64,000 nucleotides of DNA from Sanguibacter gelidistatuariae (GTDB taxonomy: Bacteria > Actinomycetota > Actinomycetes > Actinomycetales > Cellulomonadaceae): positions 270,835 through 334,834 of the forward strand of contig NZ_FMYH01000005.1 of assembly GCF_900096585.1 (NCBI RefSeq), given 5' to 3'. The position numbers and the translations under genes were made by a program. The notes under the pieces are model-generated. The model was not told the origin of the DNA. It ran no database searches and was given only the letters and a program-made list of their open reading frames with translations. Below are positions 16,574-25,400 of the stretch, in pieces (position 1 is the stretch's first letter; the number at the start of each line of letters is the position of its first letter).

Positions 16574-17539
16574 ATGACGACGTTTCAGCTCGATCACCTG
16601 CAGACCCTGGCTGCGCTCGTCGACGAGGGCACCTTCGACGCCGCCGCGCGCCGCCTGCACGTGACGCCCTCCGCCGTCTCCCAGCGGGTGCGCGCGATGG
16701 AACAGGTGGCCGGGAAGACGCTCGTGCAGCGCACCACCCCGGTGCGGACCACTCCAGCCGGCGACGTCGTCCTGCGCTACGCCCGGCAGGTCCTGCTGCT
16801 CGCGCGGGACGCCGAGGCCGAGCTGGGGCTCGAGGCCCAGGACCGGGGACGGACCTCGATGGCGATCGCAGTCAACGCGGACAGCCTCGCGACCTGGTTC
16901 CTCGATGCGCTCGCAGCGGTGCCACGCGAGCTCGGCGTTGTCTTCGACATCCGGCGCGAGGACCAGGACCACAGCGCTGCCCTGCTGCGGTCGGGGACCG
17001 TCATGGCCGCCGTGACCGCAACCCCGGACGCCGTCCAGGGCTGCACGTCGCGGGCGCTGGGCACCATGCGCTACCGGGCGGTGTGCAGCCCCGCCCTGAT
17101 CGGGCGTGCAGGCGCCGACCGTGCAGGCGCTGACCGTGCAGGCGCGGCCCCGGATCCGGCCCGACTCGATGATGCGCCGATGGTCGTCTTCGACCGCAAG
17201 GACGACCTCCAGGATCGCTTCCTGCGCGACGCCGGCGCGTCCGCCGCGCGCTCGCCGAGACACTACGTGCCCACCTCGGACGGGTACGCGCGAGCCGTGG
17301 TCAGCGGCCTCGGCTGGGGCCTGCTGCCCGAGCAGCAGTGCCTCGACCACATCGCCTCCGGAGACCTCGTCGAGCTGGCCCCGAGCGCTCCGGTCGACGT
17401 CCTGCTGTTCTGGCAGCGGTGGTCCCTGGCGTCACCGCTGCTCGACGAGGTGACCAGGGCGGTCGAGGCCGCAGCCCGCGCCCACCTGATCGCCCCGGTC
17501 GGACAGACAGCACGCCGACGGGCCGATCCTACCGGTTGA
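16574..17539 (+). CDS. LysG/ArgP-like LysR-family regulator
   Basis: 321 residues. The LysR winged helix spans about 1-60 (FQLDHLQTLAALVDEGTFDAAARRLHVTPSAVSQRVRAMEQ), and the effector domain about 90-300 has the ArgP/LysG character. Divergence from lysE indicates lysine/arginine-dependent activation of export. The ATG has GAAGGG at good spacing. Odd feature: an Ala-Gly-Asp-Arg repeat within the effector domain (GADRAGADRAGAAPD), encoded by a 15-nt tandem repeat, that looks like a recent in-frame expansion. Confidence 0.9.
   Translation: MTTFQLDHLQTLAALVDEGTFDAAARRLHVTPSAVSQRVRAMEQVAGKTLVQRTTPVRTTPAGDVVLRYARQVLLLARDAEAELGLEAQDRGRTSMAIAVNADSLATWFLDALAAVPRELGVVFDIRREDQDHSAALLRSGTVMAAVTATPDAVQGCTSRALGTMRYRAVCSPALIGRAGADRAGADRAGAAPDPARLDDAPMVVFDRKDDLQDRFLRDAGASAARSPRHYVPTSDGYARAVVSGLGWGLLPEQQCLDHIASGDLVELAPSAPVDVLLFWQRWSLASPLLDEVTRAVEAAARAHLIAPVGQTARRRADPTG
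17105..17149 (+). repeat. Three tandem 15-nt units inside the LysR gene
   Basis: CGTGCAGGCGCCGAC is followed by CGTGCAGGCGCTGAC and CGTGCAGGCGCGGCC. The unit length is a multiple of three, so the frame is kept and the protein gains RAGAD-type repeats. Slipped-strand expansion is the simplest origin. Confidence 0.85.
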
Positions 17540-17642
17540 CAGCCCCGGGGAGTGCGCGGATTCTCGACAAAGGGAAGGTCTTGCCCGGGCCGCGGCGGAC
17601 CGCTCGCCCGAATGCCCGTTGCCGCTCCACCGGGGAGTCACT

Positions 17643-19739
17643 ATGTCGCGCATCGCAGGCTGGATCACCCACCCCTTCGCCAAGTGGGTCGTCATCGGCT
17701 TCTGGGTGGTGGTCGCGCTCGCGCTGAGCCCGCTCGCGGGCAAGCTCACCGCCGCGCAGGACAACGACGCGAAGTCGTGGCTCCCGGCGAGCGCGGAGTC
17801 GACCCAGGTGCTCAACATCGCGAGCAGCTTCACCTCCCCGAACACGATCCCCGCGGTCGTCGTCTACGTCCGTGAGTCCGGCCTGACGCCGCAGGACCTC
17901 GCGAAGGTCACCGCCGACGCCGCGACCTTCGGTGCTCTCGGCACCCTCGACGGCAAGGTCACCGGCCCCATCCCGTCCGAGGACGGTCAGGCCGCCCAGG
18001 TCATCGTTCCCCTCGACCTCGGCTCCGAGGGCTGGAACCTCGCGGCCGACGCCGTCGCAAGCCTGCGTGCGACCGCCGAGCAGGGCGCCGACGGTCTACA
18101 GGTCTACGTGACTGGCCCGGCCGGGCAGGCCGCCGACTCCTCCAAGGCATTCCAGGGGATCGAGTCGACGCTGCTCTACGCGGCCGCCGGAGTCGTCATC
18201 ATCATCCTGCTGCTCACCTATCGCAGCCCCATCCTGTGGTTGCTGCCGCTGATCACCGCGGGCGTCGCGCTCACCGTCGCCCAGGCGGTCATCTACGTCA
18301 TGGTTGGCCACACCACGCTGACCGTCAACGCCCAGAGCGCGGGGATCCTCACCGTGCTCGTCTTCGGTGCAGGGACGGACTATGCCCTCCTGCTCATCGC
18401 CCGGTACAGGGAGGAGCTGCGCCGCCACTCCGGCAAGCACGAGGCCATGTCCCTTGCCTTGCACCGGGCGGCCCCGGCCATCGCCGCGAGCGGGGCGACC
18501 GTCGCGGTCGGCATGCTCTGCCTGCTCTTCGCGCAGATGCGGTCGACCAGTGGACTCGGTCCGGTCGCCGCCATCGGGATCATTGTGGCGCTGCTGGTCA
18601 CCCTGACCCTGCTGCCGGCGCTGCTTGTGGCCTGCGGGCGCTGGGTGTTCTGGCCTCGGGTACCCCACCTGGGCGACCCTCAGCCCAGCGAGCACGGGAT
18701 GTGGGCCCGCGTCGGCCAGCGGATCTCCCACGCGCCGCGCCGCACGTGGGTCGTCACCTCGCTCATCCTGGCGGTCTTGAGCATCGGCATCGTCCAGCTC
18801 AACGCGAACGGGTTGACCAGTGCGGAGTCCTTCCGGGGCGAGCAGCCCTCGATCGCCGGCGAGCAGGTGCTCGCCGAGCACTTCCCGGCGGGCACAGGCT
18901 CGCCAGTGGTCGTCGTGTCCGACGCCGCAGCGGCCAGCGCTGTCCGCGCAGCTTTCGCGGGGGTTGAGGGCATCGAGGCCAGCTCGGTCTCCGAGCCCGT
19001 CGTGGTGGGGGGCCACGCATACATGGAGGGCACGCTCACCTCCGAGCCGGACAGCCAGGCGGCCTTCGACACGGTCGACCGGGCCCGTGAGGCCGTCCAT
19101 GCGGTCCCGAGCGCCGACGCCCTCGTCGGGGGCGTCACCGCATTGACCCTGGACGTCAAACGGGCATCAGCGGCCGACAACCGCCTCATCATCCCGATCA
19201 TCCTGGCCACGGTCTTCCTCATCCTCTGCCTGCTGCTGCGGGCGATCACCGCGCCGCTGATCCTCGTGGCGACAGTCGTGCTGTCCTTCGCGGCCGCGAT
19301 GGGCGTCAGCGCCCTCGTGTTCCGGCACGTCTTCGGCTTCGCGGGTGCGGACCCGTCCCTGCTGCTCTTCGTCTTCGTGTTCCTCGTCGCGCTCGGCATC
19401 GACTACAACATCTTCCTCATGACGCGCGTGCGCGAGGAGGCGCTGAAGTTCGGCACCCGGCGCGGCGCGCTGATCGGGCTCGCGGCGACGGGCGCGGTCA
19501 TCACCTCGGCGGGTCTGGTCCTCGCCGGGACCTTCGCGGTCCTGGGGACGTTGCCGCTCGTGGCCTTCGCCGAGATCGGCTTCGCAGTCGCCTTCGGGGT
19601 GCTGCTCGACACGATCGTCGTGCGGTCGGTCCTGGTGACGGCGCTCAACCTCGACGTCGGGCGGCACATGTGGTGGCCGAGCGCGCTCGGGCGCAAGGAG
19701 GACGTGCCGGAGGAAGAGGCGACCCCGGTCGCGGTGTGA
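17643..19739 (+). CDS. MMPL/RND-family membrane transporter
   Basis: 698 residues with two homologous halves, each with one helix, an extracytoplasmic domain and five further helices. Phrases typical of MMPL proteins are ITHPFAKWVVIGFWVVVALAL at the N-terminus, VFGAGTDYALLLIARYREELRR in the first half and VFLVALGIDYNIFLMTRVREEALK in the second (the GxDY motif that couples proton flow). These carriers export lipids or hydrophobic compounds using the proton gradient; the substrate is unknown. GGGGAG precedes the ATG. It lies 100 bp after the LysR gene and converges on a hypothetical gene 5 bp beyond its stop. Confidence 0.9.
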   Translation: MSRIAGWITHPFAKWVVIGFWVVVALALSPLAGKLTAAQDNDAKSWLPASAESTQVLNIASSFTSPNTIPAVVVYVRESGLTPQDLAKVTADAATFGALGTLDGKVTGPIPSEDGQAAQVIVPLDLGSEGWNLAADAVASLRATAEQGADGLQVYVTGPAGQAADSSKAFQGIESTLLYAAAGVVIIILLLTYRSPILWLLPLITAGVALTVAQAVIYVMVGHTTLTVNAQSAGILTVLVFGAGTDYALLLIARYREELRRHSGKHEAMSLALHRAAPAIAASGATVAVGMLCLLFAQMRSTSGLGPVAAIGIIVALLVTLTLLPALLVACGRWVFWPRVPHLGDPQPSEHGMWARVGQRISHAPRRTWVVTSLILAVLSIGIVQLNANGLTSAESFRGEQPSIAGEQVLAEHFPAGTGSPVVVVSDAAAASAVRAAFAGVEGIEASSVSEPVVVGGHAYMEGTLTSEPDSQAAFDTVDRAREAVHAVPSADALVGGVTALTLDVKRASAADNRLIIPIILATVFLILCLLLRAITAPLILVATVVLSFAAAMGVSALVFRHVFGFAGADPSLLLFVFVFLVALGIDYNIFLMTRVREEALKFGTRRGALIGLAATGAVITSAGLVLAGTFAVLGTLPLVAFAEIGFAVAFGVLLDTIVVRSVLVTALNLDVGRHMWWPSALGRKEDVPEEEATPVAV

Positions 19740-19744
19740 CCGGC

Positions 19745-20362
19745 CTACTGCCGAGACGGTGCATCGGGGTCGGACTGGCCCTGCGGACTGTGGCGGAAGA
19801 GATTCTCCCGTGCGAGGAACGCCCTCTCGCGCTCTCGCGTCTCCCACTCGGGGGTGACAAATGCACGCCGTGGCGGAGGTGGGTTGGACCTCCTTGCCGC
19901 AACCGTGGCGAGCGCTGACGGCGACAGCGACAGCGCCCTCGGGGACTCAGGGGGTGCGGGCCACGACTGGACGAGATACTTCTCCACAGGCTCGTCGACC
20001 ACGCTGTCGTAGGCGATGTCGCGCCCGGCTGCATGGATTCGCAACCGGTACCAGCCGGGGCCATCTCGATCGAGACGCCCGTCTGCTGGCGGCGGGTCCT
20101 CCATCCCCACCGCATGAACCCGGCCAGCGGCAACGATGCTGATCTCGACCATGTCCTCCCACCCGTCCAACTCCGTGGCCGGGGGGTCGTCGAGGCGCAC
20201 CACCGTGACATCGACCGGTCCGACGGCGATGCCAGTGATCACGGTTGGAACCGCCTCAATATCAAGCAGCAGTCCGACGACAGGGTCGTCATATGGGGGT
20301 GGCCACCAGATGGCTCCACGGAGCGTCAGAAGATGACTGGTCACGTGGGTGAGGTATCGCAC
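19745..20362 (-). CDS. Hypothetical protein
   Basis: 205 residues from a GTG preceded by AGAAGGG. I do not recognise the family. The N-terminal two thirds look like a beta-rich single domain (LLLDIEAVPTVITGIAVGPVDVTVVRLDD, RVHAVGMEDPP, GPGWYRLRIHAAGRDIAYDSVVDEPVEKYLVQSWPAP), and the last 60 residues are charged and probably disordered. No signal peptide or membrane segment. It could be an immunity-like or regulatory protein, but nothing in the context proves that. Confidence 0.55.
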   Translation of the reverse strand: MRYLTHVTSHLLTLRGAIWWPPPYDDPVVGLLLDIEAVPTVITGIAVGPVDVTVVRLDDPPATELDGWEDMVEISIVAAGRVHAVGMEDPPPADGRLDRDGPGWYRLRIHAAGRDIAYDSVVDEPVEKYLVQSWPAPPESPRALSLSPSALATVAARRSNPPPPRRAFVTPEWETRERERAFLARENLFRHSPQGQSDPDAPSRQ

Positions 20363-20503
20363 CGCTGCCGCCCTTCTCTTCGCTAAGCATTTATGGGGAG
20401 GCCTCTCCGTCAGGGACACGATACGGGGAGCAGAGCTGGCTCTGCAGATGGGGACCGGGCCGTACTGTTCCGATCCGGCCCGGATCGTTGAGACACTGGC
20501 GGG

Positions 20504-21169
20504 ATGAACGCCACGGCACCGTCTTCGCCGGTCGGGGAGGTGACAGCGACCCGGCTCGTTGTCGCCTGGTCGCCAGTGGGCGTGTCGTCGGCGGGGGCGG
20601 ATGACACGCTGCGCCGCGTCGTCGGCCGTTTCTGCGGGGTGGCCCCCTTTGACATCGAGGTGAGAAGGCTGTGCCCCAGCTGCGGAAGCTCCGCGCACGG
20701 GAGACCGCACGTCACCGTCGTCGGTCGCGTGGCCCCGCACGTCAGCCTGAGCCGCGCGGATGGCCTCGTCTGCGTCGCGGTGACCGACGCGGGGCCGGTC
20801 GGGGTGGACTGCGAACGGTCTGAGGCGGCGGCCTTCGGGGACTTCGCGACCGTCGGGCTGCACTCCCTCGAACGAGCAAGTGGACCCGAGGAGCAGACCG
20901 TCACCTGGGTGCGCAAGGAGTCGCTCGTGAAGGCCACCGGCGACGGGCTGGGCGTCGACCTGCGCCTCGTCCGGCTCACCGAGCCAGCGGACGCACCCCG
21001 GATTCTCACCTGGGATGCGCTACGCCCGCCGGACGCACCGGTGTGGATGCACGACATCGACGGGCCGGAGGGCTACGTCCTCGCGGTCACAGTCCTCGCG
21101 GAGGTGGACCCGCAGGTCAGCGTGCAACCGGCAGCACCGGCAGCGCCCGAGCGTCGAGCCACGCATTGA
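20504..21169 (+). CDS. 4'-phosphopantetheinyl transferase (Sfp type)
   Basis: 221 residues. Both PPTase signatures are present: GVDCE (100-104), with Asp and Glu binding magnesium, and WVRKESLVK (135-143), equivalent to the WxxKEAxxK motif. The enzyme moves phosphopantetheine from CoA onto the serine of carrier domains. The obvious client is the carrier domain of the large synthetase two genes away. Its last 53 bases overlap, tail to tail, with the aminopeptidase gene on the other strand. Confidence 0.9.
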   Translation: MNATAPSSPVGEVTATRLVVAWSPVGVSSAGADDTLRRVVGRFCGVAPFDIEVRRLCPSCGSSAHGRPHVTVVGRVAPHVSLSRADGLVCVAVTDAGPVGVDCERSEAAAFGDFATVGLHSLERASGPEEQTVTWVRKESLVKATGDGLGVDLRLVRLTEPADAPRILTWDALRPPDAPVWMHDIDGPEGYVLAVTVLAEVDPQVSVQPAAPAAPERRATH

Positions 21170-22466
21170 ACAGCGCTCGCAGGCTTGTCCCCGAGATCTC
21201 CTCGGCGAGAGCCACAAAGTCCTCGGTCGTCACCGACCGGTAGGCGAACCGCACGACCCACTCGCGCAGCACCCGGAAGAACGCCTCATCCCCGATCGTG
21301 AGACGCAGCGCGTGCAGCGTGAGTGCGCCGCGCTTGTAGACCCGGTCGTCGAACATGTCGTCGGGGCCGGGATCGCCCAGCAGCAGGTCCTGGGGGAGGG
21401 TGGCCAGGCGCGTCCACTGCTCGGTCGCGTGCGCCGCGGCAGCAGGGCCGCCAGACTCCTGGGACCACAGCCACTCGGCGTAGCAGGCGAAGCCCTCGTG
21501 CAGCCAGATGTCGCGCCAGTGCCTGAGCGTAAGGGAATTCCCGAACCACTGATGAGACAGCTCGTGGGCGACGAGCCGCTCTGACTCCCAGCCGGCCGTG
21601 AGGAAGTTCGCCCCGAAGATCGACAGCCCTTGGGCCTCGAGCGGGATCTCCAGGACGTCCTCGGTCACCACGACTGTGTACTCAGCGAAGGGGTAGGGGC
21701 CGAACAGCCGAGCGAAGGTGTCGATCATCTCGCCCTGGCGGGCGAAGGCCACCTCGACGTCGGCGGCCAGTGCGGGCGGAAAGACCGTGCGCTGGCGCAC
21801 CGCCGCGCCCAAGGACTCCGTGCCCGACGACGCAGGCTCGGCCACGCGTTCCACGTACCGCCCGATCTGCACGGTGGCCAGGTATGTGGCCATCGGCTCG
21901 TCCTGCTCGTAGGTCCAGGTCGTCGAGCTCGCCCGGCGCCGGGCGGCCGTGAGCACGCCGTTCGCCACGACGTGGTACTCCGAGGCGGTGGTCAGCGCCG
22001 TCCGGTACGTCGCCTTGGTCGAGGGCCGGTCGTTGCACGGGAACCACGACGGCGCGCCGTGCGGCTGGGAGGCGACGATCACGCCGTCGGCCAGCTCTTC
22101 CCAGCCGGCCTCGCCGTCCAAGCCGGGCATGGGCCGTGGGGAACCGGAGTAGGTGACCTGCACGGTGAACTCCTGGTCGGAGACCAGCGGCACGCGGGTC
22201 TTGACCGCGAGGCGGCCCGGACGCTGGGAGTACTTGGCGGCAGGCCCGCCGTCGACGGTCAGCCGGGTGACGCGCAGACCGAAGAGGTCCAGCGTGAAGC
22301 GGCTGAGCGGGACGAGGGCGACCGCGCGCAGGGTCGCCGTGCCGGACAGGTTGTTGGTCTCGACCTTGTAGTCCAGGGCCAGGTCGTAGGCCAGCACGTC
22401 GAAGGTCAGGTCCCCGTGGCCGGGCACGTAGGGGTCGGCTCCGAGGTCCTGGGGCCCGCCGCTCAT
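21117..22466 (-). CDS. M1-family (gluzincin) metallo-aminopeptidase
   Basis: 449 residues, shorter than the 850-residue PepN type. HELSH (301-305) plus Glu324 in WLHEGFACYAEW give the HExxH-x18-E zinc site; the upstream exopeptidase loop is divergent. No signal peptide is seen, so it is probably cytosolic. The ATG overlaps the stop of the NRPS gene (ATGA), so it is translationally coupled to it and may trim or turn over the product of that synthetase. That role is inference from position only. Confidence 0.85.
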   Translation of the reverse strand: MSGGPQDLGADPYVPGHGDLTFDVLAYDLALDYKVETNNLSGTATLRAVALVPLSRFTLDLFGLRVTRLTVDGGPAAKYSQRPGRLAVKTRVPLVSDQEFTVQVTYSGSPRPMPGLDGEAGWEELADGVIVASQPHGAPSWFPCNDRPSTKATYRTALTTASEYHVVANGVLTAARRRASSTTWTYEQDEPMATYLATVQIGRYVERVAEPASSGTESLGAAVRQRTVFPPALAADVEVAFARQGEMIDTFARLFGPYPFAEYTVVVTEDVLEIPLEAQGLSIFGANFLTAGWESERLVAHELSHQWFGNSLTLRHWRDIWLHEGFACYAEWLWSQESGGPAAAAHATEQWTRLATLPQDLLLGDPGPDDMFDDRVYKRGALTLHALRLTIGDEAFFRVLREWVVRFAYRSVTTEDFVALAEEISGTSLRALFNAWLDARALPVLPVAR

Positions 22467-25400
22467 GCGGGGACACCCGGCGCGCCGGGGACCGCGCCCT
22501 TGATGACCTCGTCTTCGACCCACGGCCCGATCGGGTTCCCGATCCACCGGGTCTTGTCAGGCACGGACTCGCCTCTCATCACCAACGACACCGGACCAAC
22601 AGTAGCGTGCCGCCCGAGGGTAGCCGCGGGCAGGATGACGCCGTTCGGTCCGAGGGTCGACCCCTCCCGCAGCATGACCGTGTCCAGGCTCAGGGTGCGG
22701 TCGTGGAAGAGGTGGGTCTGGACCACGCAGCCCTGGTTGACGGTCACGCCGTCGCGCAGCTCGACGAGGTCGGCCTCGGGCAGCCAGTACGTCTCGCACC
22801 ACACCCCGCGCCCGATCCGCGCACCGAGGGACCGCAGCCACACATTGAGCACGGGCGTCCCGACCGCTATCCGGGCGAAGAACGGTGCGGCGACCACCTC
22901 GACGAAGGTGTCAGCCAGCTCGTTGCGCCACACGAAGGAGCTCCACAGCGGGTGGTCGGTCGCCCGCACACGGCCCACGAGCGCCCACTTCGCGCCCGTC
23001 GTGATCGCCGCGGCGACCGCACCGACCACGAGCAGCAGCCCACCGGAGACGAGCGCGGCGACCCACCAGCCACCCCGCTCCCCGGCCCCCGCCACAGACA
23101 GCAGCACGGTCACCACGGCGAGGCACAGCGCGCCGTGCACCATGACCGGGACGAGGCGGCACACCTCGATGAGCGCCCGGGCGACCCGCAGCCGGGTCGG
23201 AGGGGCGTAGGTGCGGGACACGTCGGCCACCGCAGCAACCCGGCGCAGGCGGGTGGGCGGGCTGCCCAGCCACGACGTGCCCGACTTTGCCTTGGTGCGG
23301 CGCGGCGCCGCGGAGAGCACGGCCACGAGACCGCCCTTGGGCACCTTGCGCCCGGGGGCCGTCATGCCGGAGTTCCCGACGAAGGCGTGCTTGCCGATCT
23401 TCACGGACTCGATCCGCAGCCAGCCGTTGCCCAGCTCGTACATGCCGAGCATCGTGTCGTCGGCCAGGAACGCCCCGTCGTTGACCGAGGTGAGGCACGG
23501 GATGAGCAGCACGGTCGAGGCCTCCGTGTCGCGACCGACCTGGGCGCCGAGCGCTCGCAGCCACGCGGGGGTCAGCGAGCTCGAGTACAGCGGGAACAGC
23601 CAGGTCCGGGCCTCGTCCAGGACCCGCAGGATGGACCAGGCCTGCCACGCGCGCAGCCCCTGGACCGGGTAGATGCCGCTGGTCAGACCGATCGAGAGGA
23701 GCCGCACGAGCGCCCAGATGAGGAGCGCGAGGATCATCACCGCAGCGATCGTGGCGAGCGGCAGCAAGGCGAGCGCGCGACCCGCGGCCGCCCCGATCGA
23801 GTCGGCCTGCGTCACCTGCCCGACGACGAGGGCCAGTACAGCGGCGACCGCGACTCCCGGCAGCGCGGCGATCAGGGCCGACATAGCCGCGTAGGCCCAG
23901 ACCCACCGGCGCCGGCGCGGCGGTCGCTCCGCCTGCCAGGGTCCGCGCGCCGTGCCTGCCCGCCGGGCGGGCGCGCCCGACCAGAACTCGTCGTCGCCCG
24001 CGGTGGCCAGGACGGCAGAGCCGGGGGCGACCTCGGTGCGGTCGCCCACTCGGGACCCTCCGACCAGGGTGCTGCGCGCACCGATCCGGGCGCCGGCCCC
24101 GATCGTGATCGCGCCGATGTGCAGGACGTCGCCGTCGAGCCAGTGCCCGTTGAGGTCGACCTCGGGCTCGACCGAGCAGCCGTCGCCGAGCGTGAGCAGC
24201 CCGGTGACCGGCGGGATCGTGTGCAGGTCCACGTCGTCGCCGACCGTGGCGCCGAGCGCGCGGGCGTAGTAGGGCATCCACGCGGCTCCGGACAGGTTGG
24301 CCGCGCCGAGCTCGTCGACGAACCGCTCCGCGAGCCACAGCCGCAGGTGCACCTGCCCGCCGCGCGGATACTCACCCGGCCCGACGCCGACCAGCAGCGC
24401 CCGGGCGCCGAGCGCGGCGAGCGTCATCCGCCCGAGTGGGAAGATCAGCGCCAGCCAGCCGGCCGCGATCGCCCACCACGAGGCCCGCGGCAGCCAGGCC
24501 ACGTCCCACACGCCGGCCACGGCCGTGCTGGCGGCCGCGACCCAGACGAGCCAGCGCAGCCCGCCGATCGTGCGCAGCACGAGGGAGAAGGCGACCTGGC
24601 CCACCTGAGTCCGGCGCGGGACGGGGTACACCTCGGTGTTCTGACGCCCGGTGGGGGCACTCATGTCGTCGAGGCCGGTGGCCAGCGCCGCCACGGTCGG
24701 GTTCTGGTAGACGTCGGCGACAGTCACCTCGGGGAAGCGGGCACGCAGCCGGGAGACGAGCTGGGCGGCAGTGAGGCTGCCGCCACCGAAGGCGAAGAAG
24801 TCGTCCTGACCGGATGTGACCACGGCGCCGAGGATCTCCAGCCACAGCTCCTGGATCCAGGCCGCGGTGCCGGTCAGGGCGGGCGCCGCGCTCGGACCGG
24901 CATCGCCGGTCGCACGCACGGCGGGCAGCGGCCAGGGGAGGGCGTCGCGGTCGATCTTCCCCGACGTCCGGGTCGGCAGGGTCTCGACCTGCGCGAGGCG
25001 CGGGACGAGGGCCGCCGGCATGGACGCGCGCAGCTGGTCCATCGCGGCGGTCACGGAGAACTCGGGCGTGGTGGTGATGTAGCCGACGAGGATCTTGTTG
25101 CCCGAGCCGGTGCTGCGGATCGCGGCCGCGGCGCCCTCGACCCCGGGCAGGGAGAGCAGCGCGCTGTCCACCTCGCCGAGCTCGACGCGTCGTCCGCCGA
25201 GCTTGATCTGGTCGTCGACGCGCCCCACGAAGAGCAGCCCGGTGCCGTCGAAGCTGACGATGTCGCCGCTGCGGTAGGCGCGGTCCCAGCCGAGGGTGGG
25301 CATGGCCGCGTACTTCTCGGCGTCCTTGGCCGGGTCGAGATAGCGGGCCAGCCCGACGCCGCCGATGATGAGCTCACCGGGCTCGCCAGCGGGCACGGGC

